Assembly (NCBI RefSeq): GCF_900312995.1
Contig: NZ_ONZI01000002.1
Span: forward strand, 801,512-865,511
DNA length: 64,000 nucleotides
Direction of reading: 5' to 3'
Origin: Kushneria phyllosphaerae
GTDB taxonomy: Bacteria; Pseudomonadota; Gammaproteobacteria; Pseudomonadales; Halomonadaceae
A program made the translations under genes and the position numbers. This document shows positions 9,454 to 18,606 of the stretch, piece after piece (positions within the stretch are counted from its first letter, which is position 1; each line of letters starts with the position of its first letter). The notes beneath the pieces were generated by a model. It was not told the origin of the DNA. It made no database searches and saw only the letters and a program-made list of their open reading frames with translations.

Positions 9454-9951
9454 ATGACGCTTTCCATCCGTGACGCCGTTCCCGATGACGCCGCCACCAT
9501 CGTTCGTTTCATTACCGAACTTGCCATCTATGAGCGTGCCAAGCACGAAATGAAGGCGGATGAATCGATGATTCGATCCACGCTTTTCGGTGATTGCCCG
9601 CATGCCCATGCCCTGATCGCCCTGCAGGATGATCAACCCGTCGGTCTTGCCGTCTATTTCTTCAACTATTCGACATGGCTCGGCCATCGAGGCCTCTACG
9701 TCGAAGACGTGTTCGTCACCTCAAGCGCCAGAGGCCAGGGGGCCGGACTGGCATTGATGAAGGCGCTGGCCAGGATTGCCGTCGATAACCACTGCCCGCG
9801 CTTTGACTGGCAGGTGCTGGACTGGAATCAGCCGGCGATCGATTTCTACGATGCCATCGGCGCCGAGGCGCGCAGGGAATGGCTTTCCTATCGTCTTGAA
9901 GGCGAGGCACTCAGACAGTTTGCAGGTTCGGGAGCGACGCACCATGACTGA
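9454..9951 (+). CDS. GNAT-family N-acetyltransferase (diamine acetyltransferase-like)
   Basis: Acetyl-CoA-dependent N-acetyltransferase of 165 residues. The acetyl-CoA-binding A motif is SARGQGAGLALM, the preceding strand is LYVEDVFV, and the region GLAVYFFNYSTWLG followed by EDVFV resembles the spermidine/thialysine acetyltransferase (SSAT-like) subfamily. The ATG at 9454 fits the conserved N-terminus (MTLSIRDAV); a GTG at 9442 would add four residues. The last 8 bases overlap the trmJ start, so the two are translationally coupled, although no functional link is obvious. The substrate is inferred only at family level. Confidence 0.8.
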   Translation: MTLSIRDAVPDDAATIVRFITELAIYERAKHEMKADESMIRSTLFGDCPHAHALIALQDDQPVGLAVYFFNYSTWLGHRGLYVEDVFVTSSARGQGAGLALMKALARIAVDNHCPRFDWQVLDWNQPAIDFYDAIGAEARREWLSYRLEGEALRQFAGSGATHHD

Positions 9952-10711
9952 ACCACGCTCAACGCTTGATAACGTTCGTATCGTGCTGGTGCAGACCTGG
10001 CATCCGGGTAATATCGGGGCAGCGGCACGCGCAATGCGCACCATGGGACTTACGCAGCTGGTGCTGGTCAATCCGCGCCAATTTCCCGATGAAGAAGCAA
10101 CGCGCATGGCCGCCGGCGGCGAATTCCTGCTGGAACAGGCGCACGTCGTGGAGAGGCTTGAAGACGCCGTCGCCGACTGTGGCGCGGTGGTGGGCCTCTC
10201 TGCCCGGCTTCGCAATCTGCCCCTGCCGCAGTTTGAAGAAGGCGACGACATGGCGCGCGAACTGATGGCACTGGCCGAGGACATGCCGGTGGCACTGGTA
10301 TTCGGTCGCGAGCGCTCGGGCCTGACCAACGACGAAATCGCCTGCTGCACGCATCAGCTGAGCCTGCCGGCCAATCCGGACTATCCGATTCTCAATCTTT
10401 CCCAGGCCGTGCAGGTCTGTGCTCATGAGCTTTATCGAGCGTGGCGCCACCGCAACGCAGATGATACCGCATCCACTCAGGCGCCTGCTGGCGGACGTGA
10501 AAAGGATCTGCCCCCCACTCGTGAGCAGATGCAGCATTTTCAGCAGTCGCTGGCCGCGGCGCTTCAGGAAGCCGGCTTTTTAAACCAGCCTCATGCCCAG
10601 ACCCTGGAGCGGCTCCAGAACTTCTATCAGCGCTCCTCACCCACCCGCAAGGAGCTTTCGCTGCTGCAGGGAGCCCTTCGAGCGCTTGTCGACCCCGCCA
10701 AAAAGCCATGA
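9944..10711 (+). CDS. trmJ: tRNA (cytidine/uridine-2'-O-)-methyltransferase TrmJ
   Basis: SPOUT-class enzyme that 2'-O-methylates position 32 of several tRNAs with S-adenosylmethionine. The 255-residue product shows the SpoU N-terminal signature HPGNIGAAARAMRTMGL, the central VFGRERSGLTNDEI and the knot-forming LSLPANPDYPILNLSQAVQV, followed by the C-terminal helical extension (residues ~170-250) typical of TrmJ. The start at 9944 overlaps the GNAT stop by 8 bases; an upstream in-frame extension is not family-like. Confidence 0.92.
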   Translation: MTEPRSTLDNVRIVLVQTWHPGNIGAAARAMRTMGLTQLVLVNPRQFPDEEATRMAAGGEFLLEQAHVVERLEDAVADCGAVVGLSARLRNLPLPQFEEGDDMARELMALAEDMPVALVFGRERSGLTNDEIACCTHQLSLPANPDYPILNLSQAVQVCAHELYRAWRHRNADDTASTQAPAGGREKDLPPTREQMQHFQQSLAAALQEAGFLNQPHAQTLERLQNFYQRSSPTRKELSLLQGALRALVDPAKKP

Positions 10712-10733
10712 CATCGACAAACTGCCATGTATG

Positions 10734-10759
10734 AAAAAGGGCCCCGCGATGGGGCCCTT
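10734..10759 (-). terminator. Intrinsic terminator for the GST gene
   Basis: AAGGGCCCC-GCGAT-GGGGCCCTT is a 9-bp perfect stem. On the minus strand it is followed by a T-run (from the A-run at 10734-10738), so it best serves the glutathione transferase gene that ends at 10796. It may also stop plus-strand transcripts from trmJ, but the plus-strand T-run is poor. Confidence 0.8.
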
Positions 10760-10795
10760 GTCGTTAATGCAAAGCCTGTCTTGTCGATCAAGGAT

Positions 10796-11491
10796 TCAGT
10801 GTGACCCTGTGCGCGGTGCGTTACGGCCCAGCCCGCCGAAAAGATCCAGCATACGCTCATGCCACTGCGCCACCGGGTCATCGGATTTGAACAGGGCACC
10901 GTCATGGACCACGTACGCCAGCATGAACATGCCAAACACCAGATAGTCGGCGCCGCCCGGATGATCGCCATCGATAAAGGATGATCCTTCAAGCTGAGCA
11001 CGCAGCGGTGGCAGTGCCTTTTCCAGCATCTCAAAACCCTGCTCGGTATCCTGAAACTGCTCAAGCGTTACCCCAAAGCGCGCCTCTCGGCTTTCCCGGA
11101 AGTACGGTTGATCCTTCGGATCAATGATCGAGAACACATCCAGAATGGCAATTTTCATCAATGCCGGGGCCAGCTGCGTTTCAGACCAGTGCTTGATAAA
11201 GCGGGCCCGCGAGCGCGCCATATCATCGCCAAAAAGGGCAGGCCCCGGATATTTCTGATCCAGCCAGGTCATGATCTCAAAGCTGTCGGTGACCACCTCA
11301 TCATCTTCGTCAACGATGACCGGCACTTTCTCCTGACCGGAGAAGGCAATGTCCTGCTTGTCGCTGAAATGCCATGCCCGGGTCTCGAACGTCAGGCCCT
11401 TGTGATGCATGGCCAGCGCTGCTCGCCAGCAAAAGGGAGAAAACCGCAGGGCCGTGTTTTCGCCACAAAGGTCATACATGATGCGCGCCAT
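10796..11491 (-). CDS. Glutathione S-transferase family protein
   Basis: A 231-residue protein with an N-terminal thioredoxin-like GST domain (residues ~5-80; FSPFCWRAALAMHHKGL, cis-Pro segment KVPVIVDEDD, then VTDSFEIMTWLD with the conserved Ser/Asp near residue 66) and an all-helical C-terminal domain (residues ~95-220). Family members conjugate or reduce electrophiles with glutathione. The ATG at 11491 has GGAGC upstream; the longer in-frame extension lacks fold-like sequence. The active-site residue and the substrate are not evident. Confidence 0.82.
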   Translation of the reverse strand: MARIMYDLCGENTALRFSPFCWRAALAMHHKGLTFETRAWHFSDKQDIAFSGQEKVPVIVDEDDEVVTDSFEIMTWLDQKYPGPALFGDDMARSRARFIKHWSETQLAPALMKIAILDVFSIIDPKDQPYFRESREARFGVTLEQFQDTEQGFEMLEKALPPLRAQLEGSSFIDGDHPGGADYLVFGMFMLAYVVHDGALFKSDDPVAQWHERMLDLFGGLGRNAPRTGSH

Positions 11492-11588
11492 GCTTGCTCC
11501 TTCTCGATATAGGATCGACAGTCGTGCTGTCGCGGTATCCCTCACTATAGCAGTCAGGAAACACCGCACAGCGACAACGGCTTCCGGC

Positions 11589-12950
11589 TCAGAGAATCAT
11601 GGCGGCGATCCAGCCAAAGGCCATCAGTGGCAGGTTGTAATGGATAAAGGTCGGCACGACCGAGTCGCGGATATGGTCGTGCTGACCGTCGGCAGCAAGG
11701 CCCGAGGTTGGCCCCAGCGTGGAGTCGGAAGCAGGCGAGCCCGCATCCCCCAGGGCTGCAGCCGTCCCCACCAGCGCCACGGTCGCCATGGGCGAGAAGC
11801 CAAAGCTCAGCGCCAGTGGTACATAAAGGGAGGCGATGATCGGAATGGTCGAAAACGATGACCCAATGCCCATGGTGATGAAAAGCCCCACCAGCAGCAT
11901 GATCAGCGCGGCCAGCGCCTGGCTGCTGCCAAAGGTATGGGCACTTTGCACCAGTGCCTCGATCTCGCCGGTGGCCTGCATCACGCTGGCAAAGCCTGCC
12001 GCCGTGATCATGATAAATCCGATGGTCGCCATCAGACGCATGCCTTCGGTAAAGACGCCATCCTGCTCACGCCAGCGAAACACACCGCTGACCGAGAGCA
12101 CCACAAAGCCTGCCAGCGCTCCCAGCACCATGGAATCAAGCCAAAGCTGTACGGTGAGTGTCGCGGCAATCGATACCACCAGAGCGCCCCACTGCCAGGG
12201 TCTGAGCCGGGCACGGGTCTCCTGTTTGTCTGTTCCCGACTCGGGCGCGACAGCATCCGCCTGCTGGGCTACGGCGCGATCTTCATAAAGACGCGGGCGG
12301 CGATAACTGATAAAGACCGCCACCAAAAGCCCCACCAGCATGCCCGAAATGGGCAGCGCCATGGCCATCGGCACCTGCGCTGCCGTGATCTCAAGCCCTG
12401 CGGCTTCCCCGGCCGAGTTGATGTTGGCCAGCAGAATATCGTTGAGAAAGATGGCGCCAAATCCCACCGGCAGCAGCATGTAGGGCGCGGTAATGCCAAA
12501 GGTGATCACGCAGGCCACCAGGCGCCGGTCGAGCTTCAAACGGTTAAAGACCGGCAGCAGCGGAATGACCACGATGGGGATAAAGGCGATGTGCACCGGT
12601 ACCAGATTCTGCGAGCAGATGGCGGCGCCCAGCAGGGACACGATCAGTATCGTCTTGAGGGTCCTTGGATGAGTGCGCTCGCCGTCGAGTGCCCGGATAA
12701 AGCGCTGCGCCACACCCTCGGTGATCCCTGAACGTGCCAGCGCCACGGCAAAGGCACCTAGAGAGGCATAGGAAAGCGCGATACCGGCACCATCACCAAT
12801 GCCGTCATTGAAGGCGTCAAGCACCTCATGGATGGACAGACCGCTATAAAGACCGCCGGACACTGCCGCCACGATCAGGGCCGCCACAACCGGCACACGC
12901 GAAAGGCTCAGACCGACCATGACAAGAATGGAGATGACAATGGCATTCAT
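11589..12950 (-). CDS. Na+/H+ antiporter family protein (YuiF-like)
   Basis: A polytopic inner-membrane transporter of ~453 residues with 11-12 hydrophobic segments, resembling the Na+/H+ antiporter/YuiF family of the ion-transporter superfamily. Typical stretches are [19 protein letters not shown] at the N-terminus, [19 protein letters not shown] near residue 50 and [20 protein letters not shown] near residue 405. An N-terminal family domain is followed by the NhaC-like domain. The start is placed at the Met that begins the first helix; TTG/ATG alternatives at 13019/13007 would add 19-23 residues. Homologues have been proposed as Na+/H+ exchangers or amino-acid (histidine) transporters; the substrate is unproven. 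Confidence 0.75.
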   Translation of the reverse strand: MNAIVISILVMVGLSLSRVPVVAALIVAAVSGGLYSGLSIHEVLDAFNDGIGDGAGIALSYASLGAFAVALARSGITEGVAQRFIRALDGERTHPRTLKTILIVSLLGAAICSQNLVPVHIAFIPIVVIPLLPVFNRLKLDRRLVACVITFGITAPYMLLPVGFGAIFLNDILLANINSAGEAAGLEITAAQVPMAMALPISGMLVGLLVAVFISYRRPRLYEDRAVAQQADAVAPESGTDKQETRARLRPWQWGALVVSIAATLTVQLWLDSMVLGALAGFVVLSVSGVFRWREQDGVFTEGMRLMATIGFIMITAAGFASVMQATGEIEALVQSAHTFGSSQALAALIMLLVGLFITMGIGSSFSTIPIIASLYVPLALSFGFSPMATVALVGTAAALGDAGSPASDSTLGPTSGLAADGQHDHIRDSVVPTFIHYNLPLMAFGWIAAMIL

Positions 12951-13143
12951 TGGCGCAGCAACCACAGACAGAGAGTGAAGCCCGATCGGCAAGGACCGGG
13001 ATGGCATTGCCCCCTTCAAAAGGGCGCGCGCACTCTATCACAAACACCTGTCAGGAGGATCACAAACGCCTGCAGTGGGGCGGCTCCGGCATACCCTCTT
13101 ATGGCCAAAAGTATCGCTTTCAGGTACTTCTGCCACCCCATGC

Positions 13144-13157
13144 TAGACTGAAGTCTA
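13144..13157 (+). promoter_or_regulatory. Inverted repeat before the GNAT-nitrilase gene
   Basis: TAGACT-GA-AGTCTA is a perfect 6-bp inverted repeat 34 bases before the start at 13191. The preceding TGC plus TAGACT also resembles an extended -10 element. Promoter or operator role is inferred only. Confidence 0.35.
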
Positions 13158-13190
13158 CCGTGACCGACGTTTTCTGGAGCAAGGATCGCC

Positions 13191-14753
13191 ATGTCGATCG
13201 AAGATCTACACCTCAATCTGCGTAATCTTGAAGTCGAGGATTACGCCAAACTCAAGGTGCTGATGGATGTTGTTTATAACGACATTGGCGGGGCCTGGGA
13301 AAAGCACACCATCGATCGTTTGATCGCCGAATTCCCGGATGGCCAGATCGTCATCGAGGATGAAGACCGCATTGTCGGCGTCGCGCTGACCGTATTGGTG
13401 GACTATGAAACCTTTTCCAATCCCCACAAGTACGATGACCTGATCGGCAACCGCGAGATCATCCTCAATAACGTTCGAGGCGATGCACTCTACGGCCTCG
13501 ATGTGCTGATCGATCCGGCCTACCGGGGCTACCGTCTGGGCAGGCGTCTTTATGAAGCGCGCAAGGACCTGTGCCGCTCCATGAACCTGCGTGCCATTCT
13601 GGCCGGCGGGCGAATCCCCAATTATTTCGAGCACGCCGCAGAGCTTTCACCGACGCAATATATCGACCAGGTGTCGCGCAAGGAGATCTACGACCCGATC
13701 CTCTCCTTTCAGCTCGCCAACGATTTTCTGGTCAAGCGCCTTTTAAAGAAGTATCTGCCCGAAGACGAGCGCTCGCAGGGCTATGCCACCCTGCTTGAGT
13801 GGAACAACATCCTCTATGAGCCTGTGGCGCGCGTGCTGGAAACGCGCAAGACCCAGGTACGGGTTGGCGCCGTCCAGTGGCAGATGCGCGAGTTCGCCTC
13901 GGTCGAGCAGGTGCTTCAGCAGGTCGAGTTCTATGTGGACGCCATCGCCGACTATCAGAGCGATTTCGCGGTTTTCCCGGAGCTTTTCAACACCCCCCTG
14001 ATGGGCCTGACCGACCAGTCCGACCAGATCAAGGCCATACACTTTCTGGCCGGCTTTACCGAGCGCTTCAAGACCGAAATCTCGCGCATGGCGGTGTCCT
14101 ACAACATCAACATTATTGCCGGTTCGATGATGGAGGAAGACAGCGAAGGCAAGCTCTACAACGTCTCCTACCTCTGTCACCGAGACGGCAACATCGAGCG
14201 CCAGGCCAAGCTGCACATTACCCCGCAGGAGCGACGCGACTGGGTAGTTGAAGGCGGCGATGAGCTGCGCGTTTTCGAGACCGACGCCGGACGGGTCGGC
14301 ATCCTGATCTGCTATGACGTCGAATTTCCCGAACTGCCGCGGCTTCTGGCCGAGCAGGAGATGGATATTTTGTTCGTACCGTTCTGGACCGACACCAAAA
14401 ACAGCTATCTGCGTGTGCGCCACTGCAGCCAGGCCCGGGCGATCGAAAACGAGTGCTACGTGGTCGCCTGCGGCAGCGTTGGCAATGTGCCCTCGATCGA
14501 AAATCTCGATATTCAGTACGCGCAGTCCTCGGTCTTTTCACCCTCGGACTTTGCCTTCCCGCATGATGCCGTGATGTCCGAGACCACGCCCAACACCGAG
14601 ATGGTCATGTTCTCGGATCTCGACCTGACGCGCCTGCGCGTGGTCAGAAGCGAAGGTTCGGTGACCAACCTCAAGGATCGCCGCAAGGACCTTTTCGATC
14701 TGCGCTGGCGTGACTGGTCGTGGAAGTCGGGCTCCAATCCGGATTCATATTGA
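13191..14753 (+). CDS. GNAT acetyltransferase-nitrilase superfamily fusion protein
   Basis: A two-domain protein of 520 residues. Residues ~10-150 form a GNAT acetyltransferase domain with DVLIDPAYRGYRLGRRLYEARK as strand 4 plus the acetyl-CoA loop. Residues ~225-500 form a carbon-nitrogen hydrolase domain with the full catalytic set: Glu264 in VFPELFN, Lys340 in KLHITPQERRDW and Cys374 in ILICYDVEFPEL. The hydrolase half should cleave an amide or nitrile; the acyltransferase half may modify the same small molecule. The fusion is a known family in proteobacteria, but its substrate has not been established as far as I know. AAGGA precedes the ATG, and the gene stands alone. Confidence 0.88.
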   Translation: MSIEDLHLNLRNLEVEDYAKLKVLMDVVYNDIGGAWEKHTIDRLIAEFPDGQIVIEDEDRIVGVALTVLVDYETFSNPHKYDDLIGNREIILNNVRGDALYGLDVLIDPAYRGYRLGRRLYEARKDLCRSMNLRAILAGGRIPNYFEHAAELSPTQYIDQVSRKEIYDPILSFQLANDFLVKRLLKKYLPEDERSQGYATLLEWNNILYEPVARVLETRKTQVRVGAVQWQMREFASVEQVLQQVEFYVDAIADYQSDFAVFPELFNTPLMGLTDQSDQIKAIHFLAGFTERFKTEISRMAVSYNINIIAGSMMEEDSEGKLYNVSYLCHRDGNIERQAKLHITPQERRDWVVEGGDELRVFETDAGRVGILICYDVEFPELPRLLAEQEMDILFVPFWTDTKNSYLRVRHCSQARAIENECYVVACGSVGNVPSIENLDIQYAQSSVFSPSDFAFPHDAVMSETTPNTEMVMFSDLDLTRLRVVRSEGSVTNLKDRRKDLFDLRWRDWSWKSGSNPDSY

Positions 14754-14858
14754 TACGAACGGTTGTACACCAACCATTGTCTTTACACGTCATTGTTCTA
14801 GACTTTGCAAAGGAACGGCAGGCATACCTGCCGTTCCCCCTATCAGCAGGAGGCGATG

Positions 14859-15068
14859 ATGAAAAAAGTTTTGATGACCGGTGCTACCCTGGCCTTGACC
14901 ACCCTCTGGCTCGGCGGCTGTGCCGGCGGACCGGACTGGCAAAAGCCGGATGGTACCTCTCAGCAGCTGCATTCCGATCAGGCCGATTGCCAAGTCATGG
15001 AAAACAAGGCAGACAATGATCAGACCTATGATGACTGCATGAAGGGCCGAGGCTGGACGCCCAACTGA
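14859..15068 (+). CDS. Small putative lipoprotein
   Basis: A 69-residue protein with a lipoprotein signal peptide: KK at the start, a hydrophobic helix, then the lipobox LGGC (Cys at residue 22). The mature part is polar, with a second and third Cys (ADCQVMENK and YDDCMKGRGW) that could form a disulphide, and the end CMKGRGW is reminiscent of small proteobacterial lipoproteins of unknown function. CAGGAGG lies at ideal spacing for the ATG at 14859. An intrinsic terminator follows. Function unknown. Confidence 0.8.
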   Translation: MKKVLMTGATLALTTLWLGGCAGGPDWQKPDGTSQQLHSDQADCQVMENKADNDQTYDDCMKGRGWTPN

Positions 15069-15100
15069 TATCGGTCTGATGAATACGCCATCGCGTCTCG

Positions 15101-15125
15101 GGCCTCCCCTGTGGGAGGCCTTTTT
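15101..15125 (+). terminator. Intrinsic terminator of the lipoprotein gene
   Basis: GGCCTCCC-CTGT-GGGAGGCC followed by TTTTT: a perfect 8-bp stem with a tetraloop and T-run, 33 bases after the stop. Confidence 0.92.
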
Positions 15126-15228
15126 CATGATGCATTCTGTTGATCGCAAGACGCTCTCGGGGTTGTCATGCCCCATAGGCGCGCCTCTTCTATTCTTGAA
15201 GAACAAATGACCTGTCTGCGAGGGCATC

Positions 15229-16026
15229 ATGGGCTGGTGGCAAGAGCAGAAATGGCAGCGATGGCAGGCGCACCACCCACTGCCTGACGCGGCGTGGCGT
15301 AACGTTCCATCGAGCCTGCCTCTACTGGCCGGTGTGCCCGAGCCCCTGCTGGCACGGCTGGGCGAGCGCAGCTGGCGGGTGCTGTTTGAGCTGCGTCTGT
15401 CACTGCCGGCAGGCGTTGAATGGTCACTTGAAGCGCATCTGCAGATGGCGTCACAGATTGCGCTGATGGGGCTTGGCTGGTCGGATCGGCAGGCCATTGC
15501 TGCCCTTGGAGATGCCCACGACATTATCGTGGTACCTGGCGCCTTTCGCCGTCATGTTCAGGAGATGGATGACTTCGGGGTCATGCACGAATTTGACGAT
15601 GAGCGTGCCGGAGAAACCTCCTGGGGCGGGCCGGTCGTGCTGTCACTGGAGGATATTGAACGCTCGGGAGCGCGGGGCGGCTTCAACGTCATCATTCACG
15701 AATTTGCCCACAAGCTCGACATGACCGGCAACATGGCCATTGATGGCCAGCCCGCCCTGCCAACCCACATCAGCGCCAAAGAGTGGTACGACACCTTCAT
15801 GCGAGCCTGGCATGCGCTGCAGGGCACTCTTGAGCGCGGCGAAGTGCCGGCGGTCGATGACTATGCCGCCACCCATCCGAGCGAGTTTTTTGCCGTATGC
15901 TGCGAGTACTTTTTCAGTGCTCCAGAACTGCTTGAAGGCGTCTGGCCCGATCTTTATGCCCTGCTGGTGCGCTATTTCAACCAGAATCCGCTTGAACGCC
16001 ATCAACGTCTGGCCCCTGCCCTTTGA
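15229..16026 (+). CDS. mtfA: Zinc-dependent peptidase MtfA
   Basis: Family M90 metallopeptidase; in E. coli MtfA binds the repressor Mlc and so affects glucose PTS expression. The 265-residue product carries the zinc motif HEFAHKLDM (HExxH, around residues 160-164), followed by the substrate/zinc Glu region HPSEFFAVCCEYFF. Length matches the family. Whether an Mlc partner exists here cannot be seen in the window. Confidence 0.9.
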   Translation: MGWWQEQKWQRWQAHHPLPDAAWRNVPSSLPLLAGVPEPLLARLGERSWRVLFELRLSLPAGVEWSLEAHLQMASQIALMGLGWSDRQAIAALGDAHDIIVVPGAFRRHVQEMDDFGVMHEFDDERAGETSWGGPVVLSLEDIERSGARGGFNVIIHEFAHKLDMTGNMAIDGQPALPTHISAKEWYDTFMRAWHALQGTLERGEVPAVDDYAATHPSEFFAVCCEYFFSAPELLEGVWPDLYALLVRYFNQNPLERHQRLAPAL

Positions 16027-16075
16027 ACCTCCAGACTCGAGCGATAGCCACGCTCATTTCATGACCGCCCGGCGT

Positions 16076-16972
16076 TCAGGACAGCGGGTAGCGCTCAAAC
16101 CATTCACGCAGATGATCCAGCAGGCTGCGAAGCCTGGGCGTCACCTGATCGCGATGGGCGTACACGCAGTAAAGCCCCAGCACATCATGATCATACTCCG
16201 GCAAAACGCGCACCAGCTGCCCGCTGTCGAGCGCCTCCCTGAGCAGAAAATCAGGCTGTAGCGTGATCCCCATGCCGGCGATGGCCATGTCGCGCAGTAC
16301 TTCGCCGCTGTTGGCGGTGACCCCGGCCTGGGTCGTGCCGCTGTGATGATTGGTGCCACGCGTAAAATGCCAGCGCTGGCCGTGACGGGCATAGCGATAG
16401 TGAAGCCCCTGATGCGACGACAGCTCCCAGGGATGCTGTGGCGTGCCCGCTCGTGCCAGATAGTCGGGCGAGGCACACAGCGTGATGCCGATATCGCCGA
16501 TGCGCCGCGCAATCAGAGTGGAGTCTTCCAGCTTGCCGATGCGAAGTGCCATGTCAAAACCTTCATCGACCAGATCTACCTGCCGGTCGCTGAGCACCAG
16601 CTCCAGCGCCACGGAAGGATATGCCTGCCGGTAATAAGCCAGAATGGGCCCCAGATAAAGTGTGCCAAAGGCATGAGGCGCGCTGATGCGAAGCCGGCCA
16701 TCCAGCAGGGCCTGATCATCGTGCAGCGCACCTTCAAGGGTAGCCAGTTCGCGCACAATGGCTTCTCCTCGCGTCAGGACTTCCCGGCCGGCATCGGTCA
16801 GGCTCAAGCGCCGCGTGGTGCGGTTGATCAATCGCGCGCCGAAGCGCTGTTCCAGAAAGGCAATATGCTTGCTGACCGAAGAGCGTGACATCGACAGATG
16901 CTCGGCGGCACCGATAAAGGCCCCCTGCTCTGCCACCTCCATAAAGACCTTGAGTGCTGCAACAGTGTCCAT
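16076..16972 (-). CDS. LysR-family transcriptional regulator
   Basis: A 298-residue LysR regulator. The N-terminal winged helix-turn-helix covers residues ~1-60 (FMEVAEQGAFIGAAEHLSMS, then SRSSVSKHIAFLE), followed by the linker helix and a two-lobed effector-binding domain from about residue 90. It belongs to the CrgA/DsdC-like subgroup that often sits divergent from a small metabolic cluster. Here it is divergent from doxX-ygiD, with 103 bases between the starts, which makes these two genes its probable targets. Confidence 0.92.
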   Translation of the reverse strand: MDTVAALKVFMEVAEQGAFIGAAEHLSMSRSSVSKHIAFLEQRFGARLINRTTRRLSLTDAGREVLTRGEAIVRELATLEGALHDDQALLDGRLRISAPHAFGTLYLGPILAYYRQAYPSVALELVLSDRQVDLVDEGFDMALRIGKLEDSTLIARRIGDIGITLCASPDYLARAGTPQHPWELSSHQGLHYRYARHGQRWHFTRGTNHHSGTTQAGVTANSGEVLRDMAIAGMGITLQPDFLLREALDSGQLVRVLPEYDHDVLGLYCVYAHRDQVTPRLRSLLDHLREWFERYPLS

Positions 16973-17075
16973 GATTGTTTCCAGATCGAAAACCAATACT
17001 CCCTGATTAGCAGGTTTATTCCAAACAAGGAAGTGATCAAACTGCGGGCATTCAAACCTTCAAGGAAAGGCGCTC

Positions 17076-17513
17076 ATGCAAACCACCTCCAAAGCGGTCG
17101 CTTCCGACAGCACCAGCATCGCAGGTCATGACATTGCCGCCCTGCTGCTGCGTCTGGCACTGGGCACCATGTTCATTGCCCATGGCTTGACCAAACTGCT
17201 GGTCTGGACGCTGGCAGGCACCGGTCAATTTTTTGCCTCGATCGGACTGCCGGCTTGGGTGGCGTGGCCCATCACCGGTCTTGAGCTGGCAGGCGGAATT
17301 TTGTTGATTCTAGGCGTTCGGGTACGCTGGGTGGCGCTGATTCTGGCCGCCGAACTGGCCGGCGCCAGCATGCCGCATATCGCCAACGGCTGGATGTTCA
17401 CATCCACCGGCGGCGGCTGGGAATACCCGGTGTTTCTGGCGGCCACAGCACTGGCCCTGAGCTTTCTTGACGGCGGAAAACTGACCGTTTCCCGTTTCGT
17501 CGGACAGCGCTGA
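17076..17513 (+). CDS. DoxX family membrane protein
   Basis: A 145-residue protein with four predicted transmembrane helices (residues ~20-40, 58-78, 83-103 and 115-133) and the DoxX hallmark RLALGTMFIAHGLTKL in the first helix. DoxX proteins are linked to quinone or thiosulphate redox chemistry and to oxidative stress, but most are uncharacterised. AAGGAAAGG precedes the ATG. It lies 25 bases before ygiD and is probably co-transcribed with it under the divergent LysR. Confidence 0.87.
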   Translation: MQTTSKAVASDSTSIAGHDIAALLLRLALGTMFIAHGLTKLLVWTLAGTGQFFASIGLPAWVAWPITGLELAGGILLILGVRVRWVALILAAELAGASMPHIANGWMFTSTGGGWEYPVFLAATALALSFLDGGKLTVSRFVGQR

Positions 17514-17538
17514 TCCTTCAATCACTGGAGTTCATGAC

Positions 17539-18372
17539 ATGGCACAGGTTTTGTTCATTTCTCATGGCTCGCCCATGGAAGCGCTGGATCAGGGCGAAAG
17601 CGCCAGCGCCTGGCGCGCACTGGCCAGCCAGATCAAGCGCCCCTCGCGCATTCTGGTGGCCTCGGCACACTGGTCAGGCTTTCCCATTCGCCTGACGGGC
17701 AGCCAGACACCGAAAACGATTCATGATTTTCACGGCTTTCCCGCGCCCCTGTATGACCTTCAATATCCGGTGCCCGGCGAGCCCAGGCTGGCACGTGAGG
17801 TGGCCTGCCGATTGAGCGCTGCCGGTCTACAGTCATGGATCGACCCGGAGCGAGGGCTGGATCACGGCATGTGGGTCCCGCTGCGTCATCTATATCCCGA
17901 GGCGGACATTCCGGTGGTTGGCATTTCCATCAGCGCCCGCCACGACGCCGACTGGCACTACTATCTGGGCCGCCAGCTGGCGCAGACGCTTGATGACGAT
18001 ACGCTTTTGATCTGTTCGGGCAGCATTACCCATAATCTGGGCGACATGCGCGATGATCGTGATGACGTCTCCGCCTATGTCGATGCCTTCCAGACATGGA
18101 TTGGTCAACAGATGGCCCTGCGCAACGATGCAGCGCTGCTGGACTATCGCCGCCAGGCCCCGGCCGCGGTACGCGCCCATCCCACCGATGAGCACCTGCT
18201 GCCGCTGTTTGTCGCCATGGGCGCAGGCGATACCCGCGCACCGCAGCGTTTCAATGCCGTCGTGTCGCTTCAGGCTCTGGCAATGGATGCCTATCTGTTT
18301 GAGCGCACCGCCATTGATGATGCCCCCGAGATGTCGCGCCCGATACGTTCGCTGGTCAGCGTCGGCCGCTAG
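17539..18372 (+). CDS. ygiD: 4,5-DOPA-extradiol-dioxygenase-like protein (YgiD)
   Basis: LigB-superfamily class III extradiol dioxygenase of 277 residues. Metal-ligand candidates are the His in FISHGSPMEAL (residue ~9) and SAHWSG (residue ~43), with the catalytic GLDHGMWVPLRHLYP and the C-terminal AHPTDEHLLPLFVAMGAG. E. coli YgiD opens the ring of L-DOPA; the ligand may be zinc or iron depending on the member. It forms a probable operon with the DoxX gene. Confidence 0.88.
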   Translation: MAQVLFISHGSPMEALDQGESASAWRALASQIKRPSRILVASAHWSGFPIRLTGSQTPKTIHDFHGFPAPLYDLQYPVPGEPRLAREVACRLSAAGLQSWIDPERGLDHGMWVPLRHLYPEADIPVVGISISARHDADWHYYLGRQLAQTLDDDTLLICSGSITHNLGDMRDDRDDVSAYVDAFQTWIGQQMALRNDAALLDYRRQAPAAVRAHPTDEHLLPLFVAMGAGDTRAPQRFNAVVSLQALAMDAYLFERTAIDDAPEMSRPIRSLVSVGR

Positions 18373-18606
18373 TGTCGGTGACGGACCGGGGCTTTTTCAT
18401 CAACCCATTTTTGCGCCTGATCGCAAACGCTCATGGTCGCGGTACGCTGACAGGGAATGTCCTGACAACGACCGCGACTGTGCCGATTGGATCATCCGGC
18501 GACACCCTCATGACAGGAAGCCGACATTAAGATGACAGCATCGGTTGATGCCCCTGCACGGCCTGACTAGACTCGTGCCCCTTATCTGGCTGCGGACGGC
18601 GTTGTC

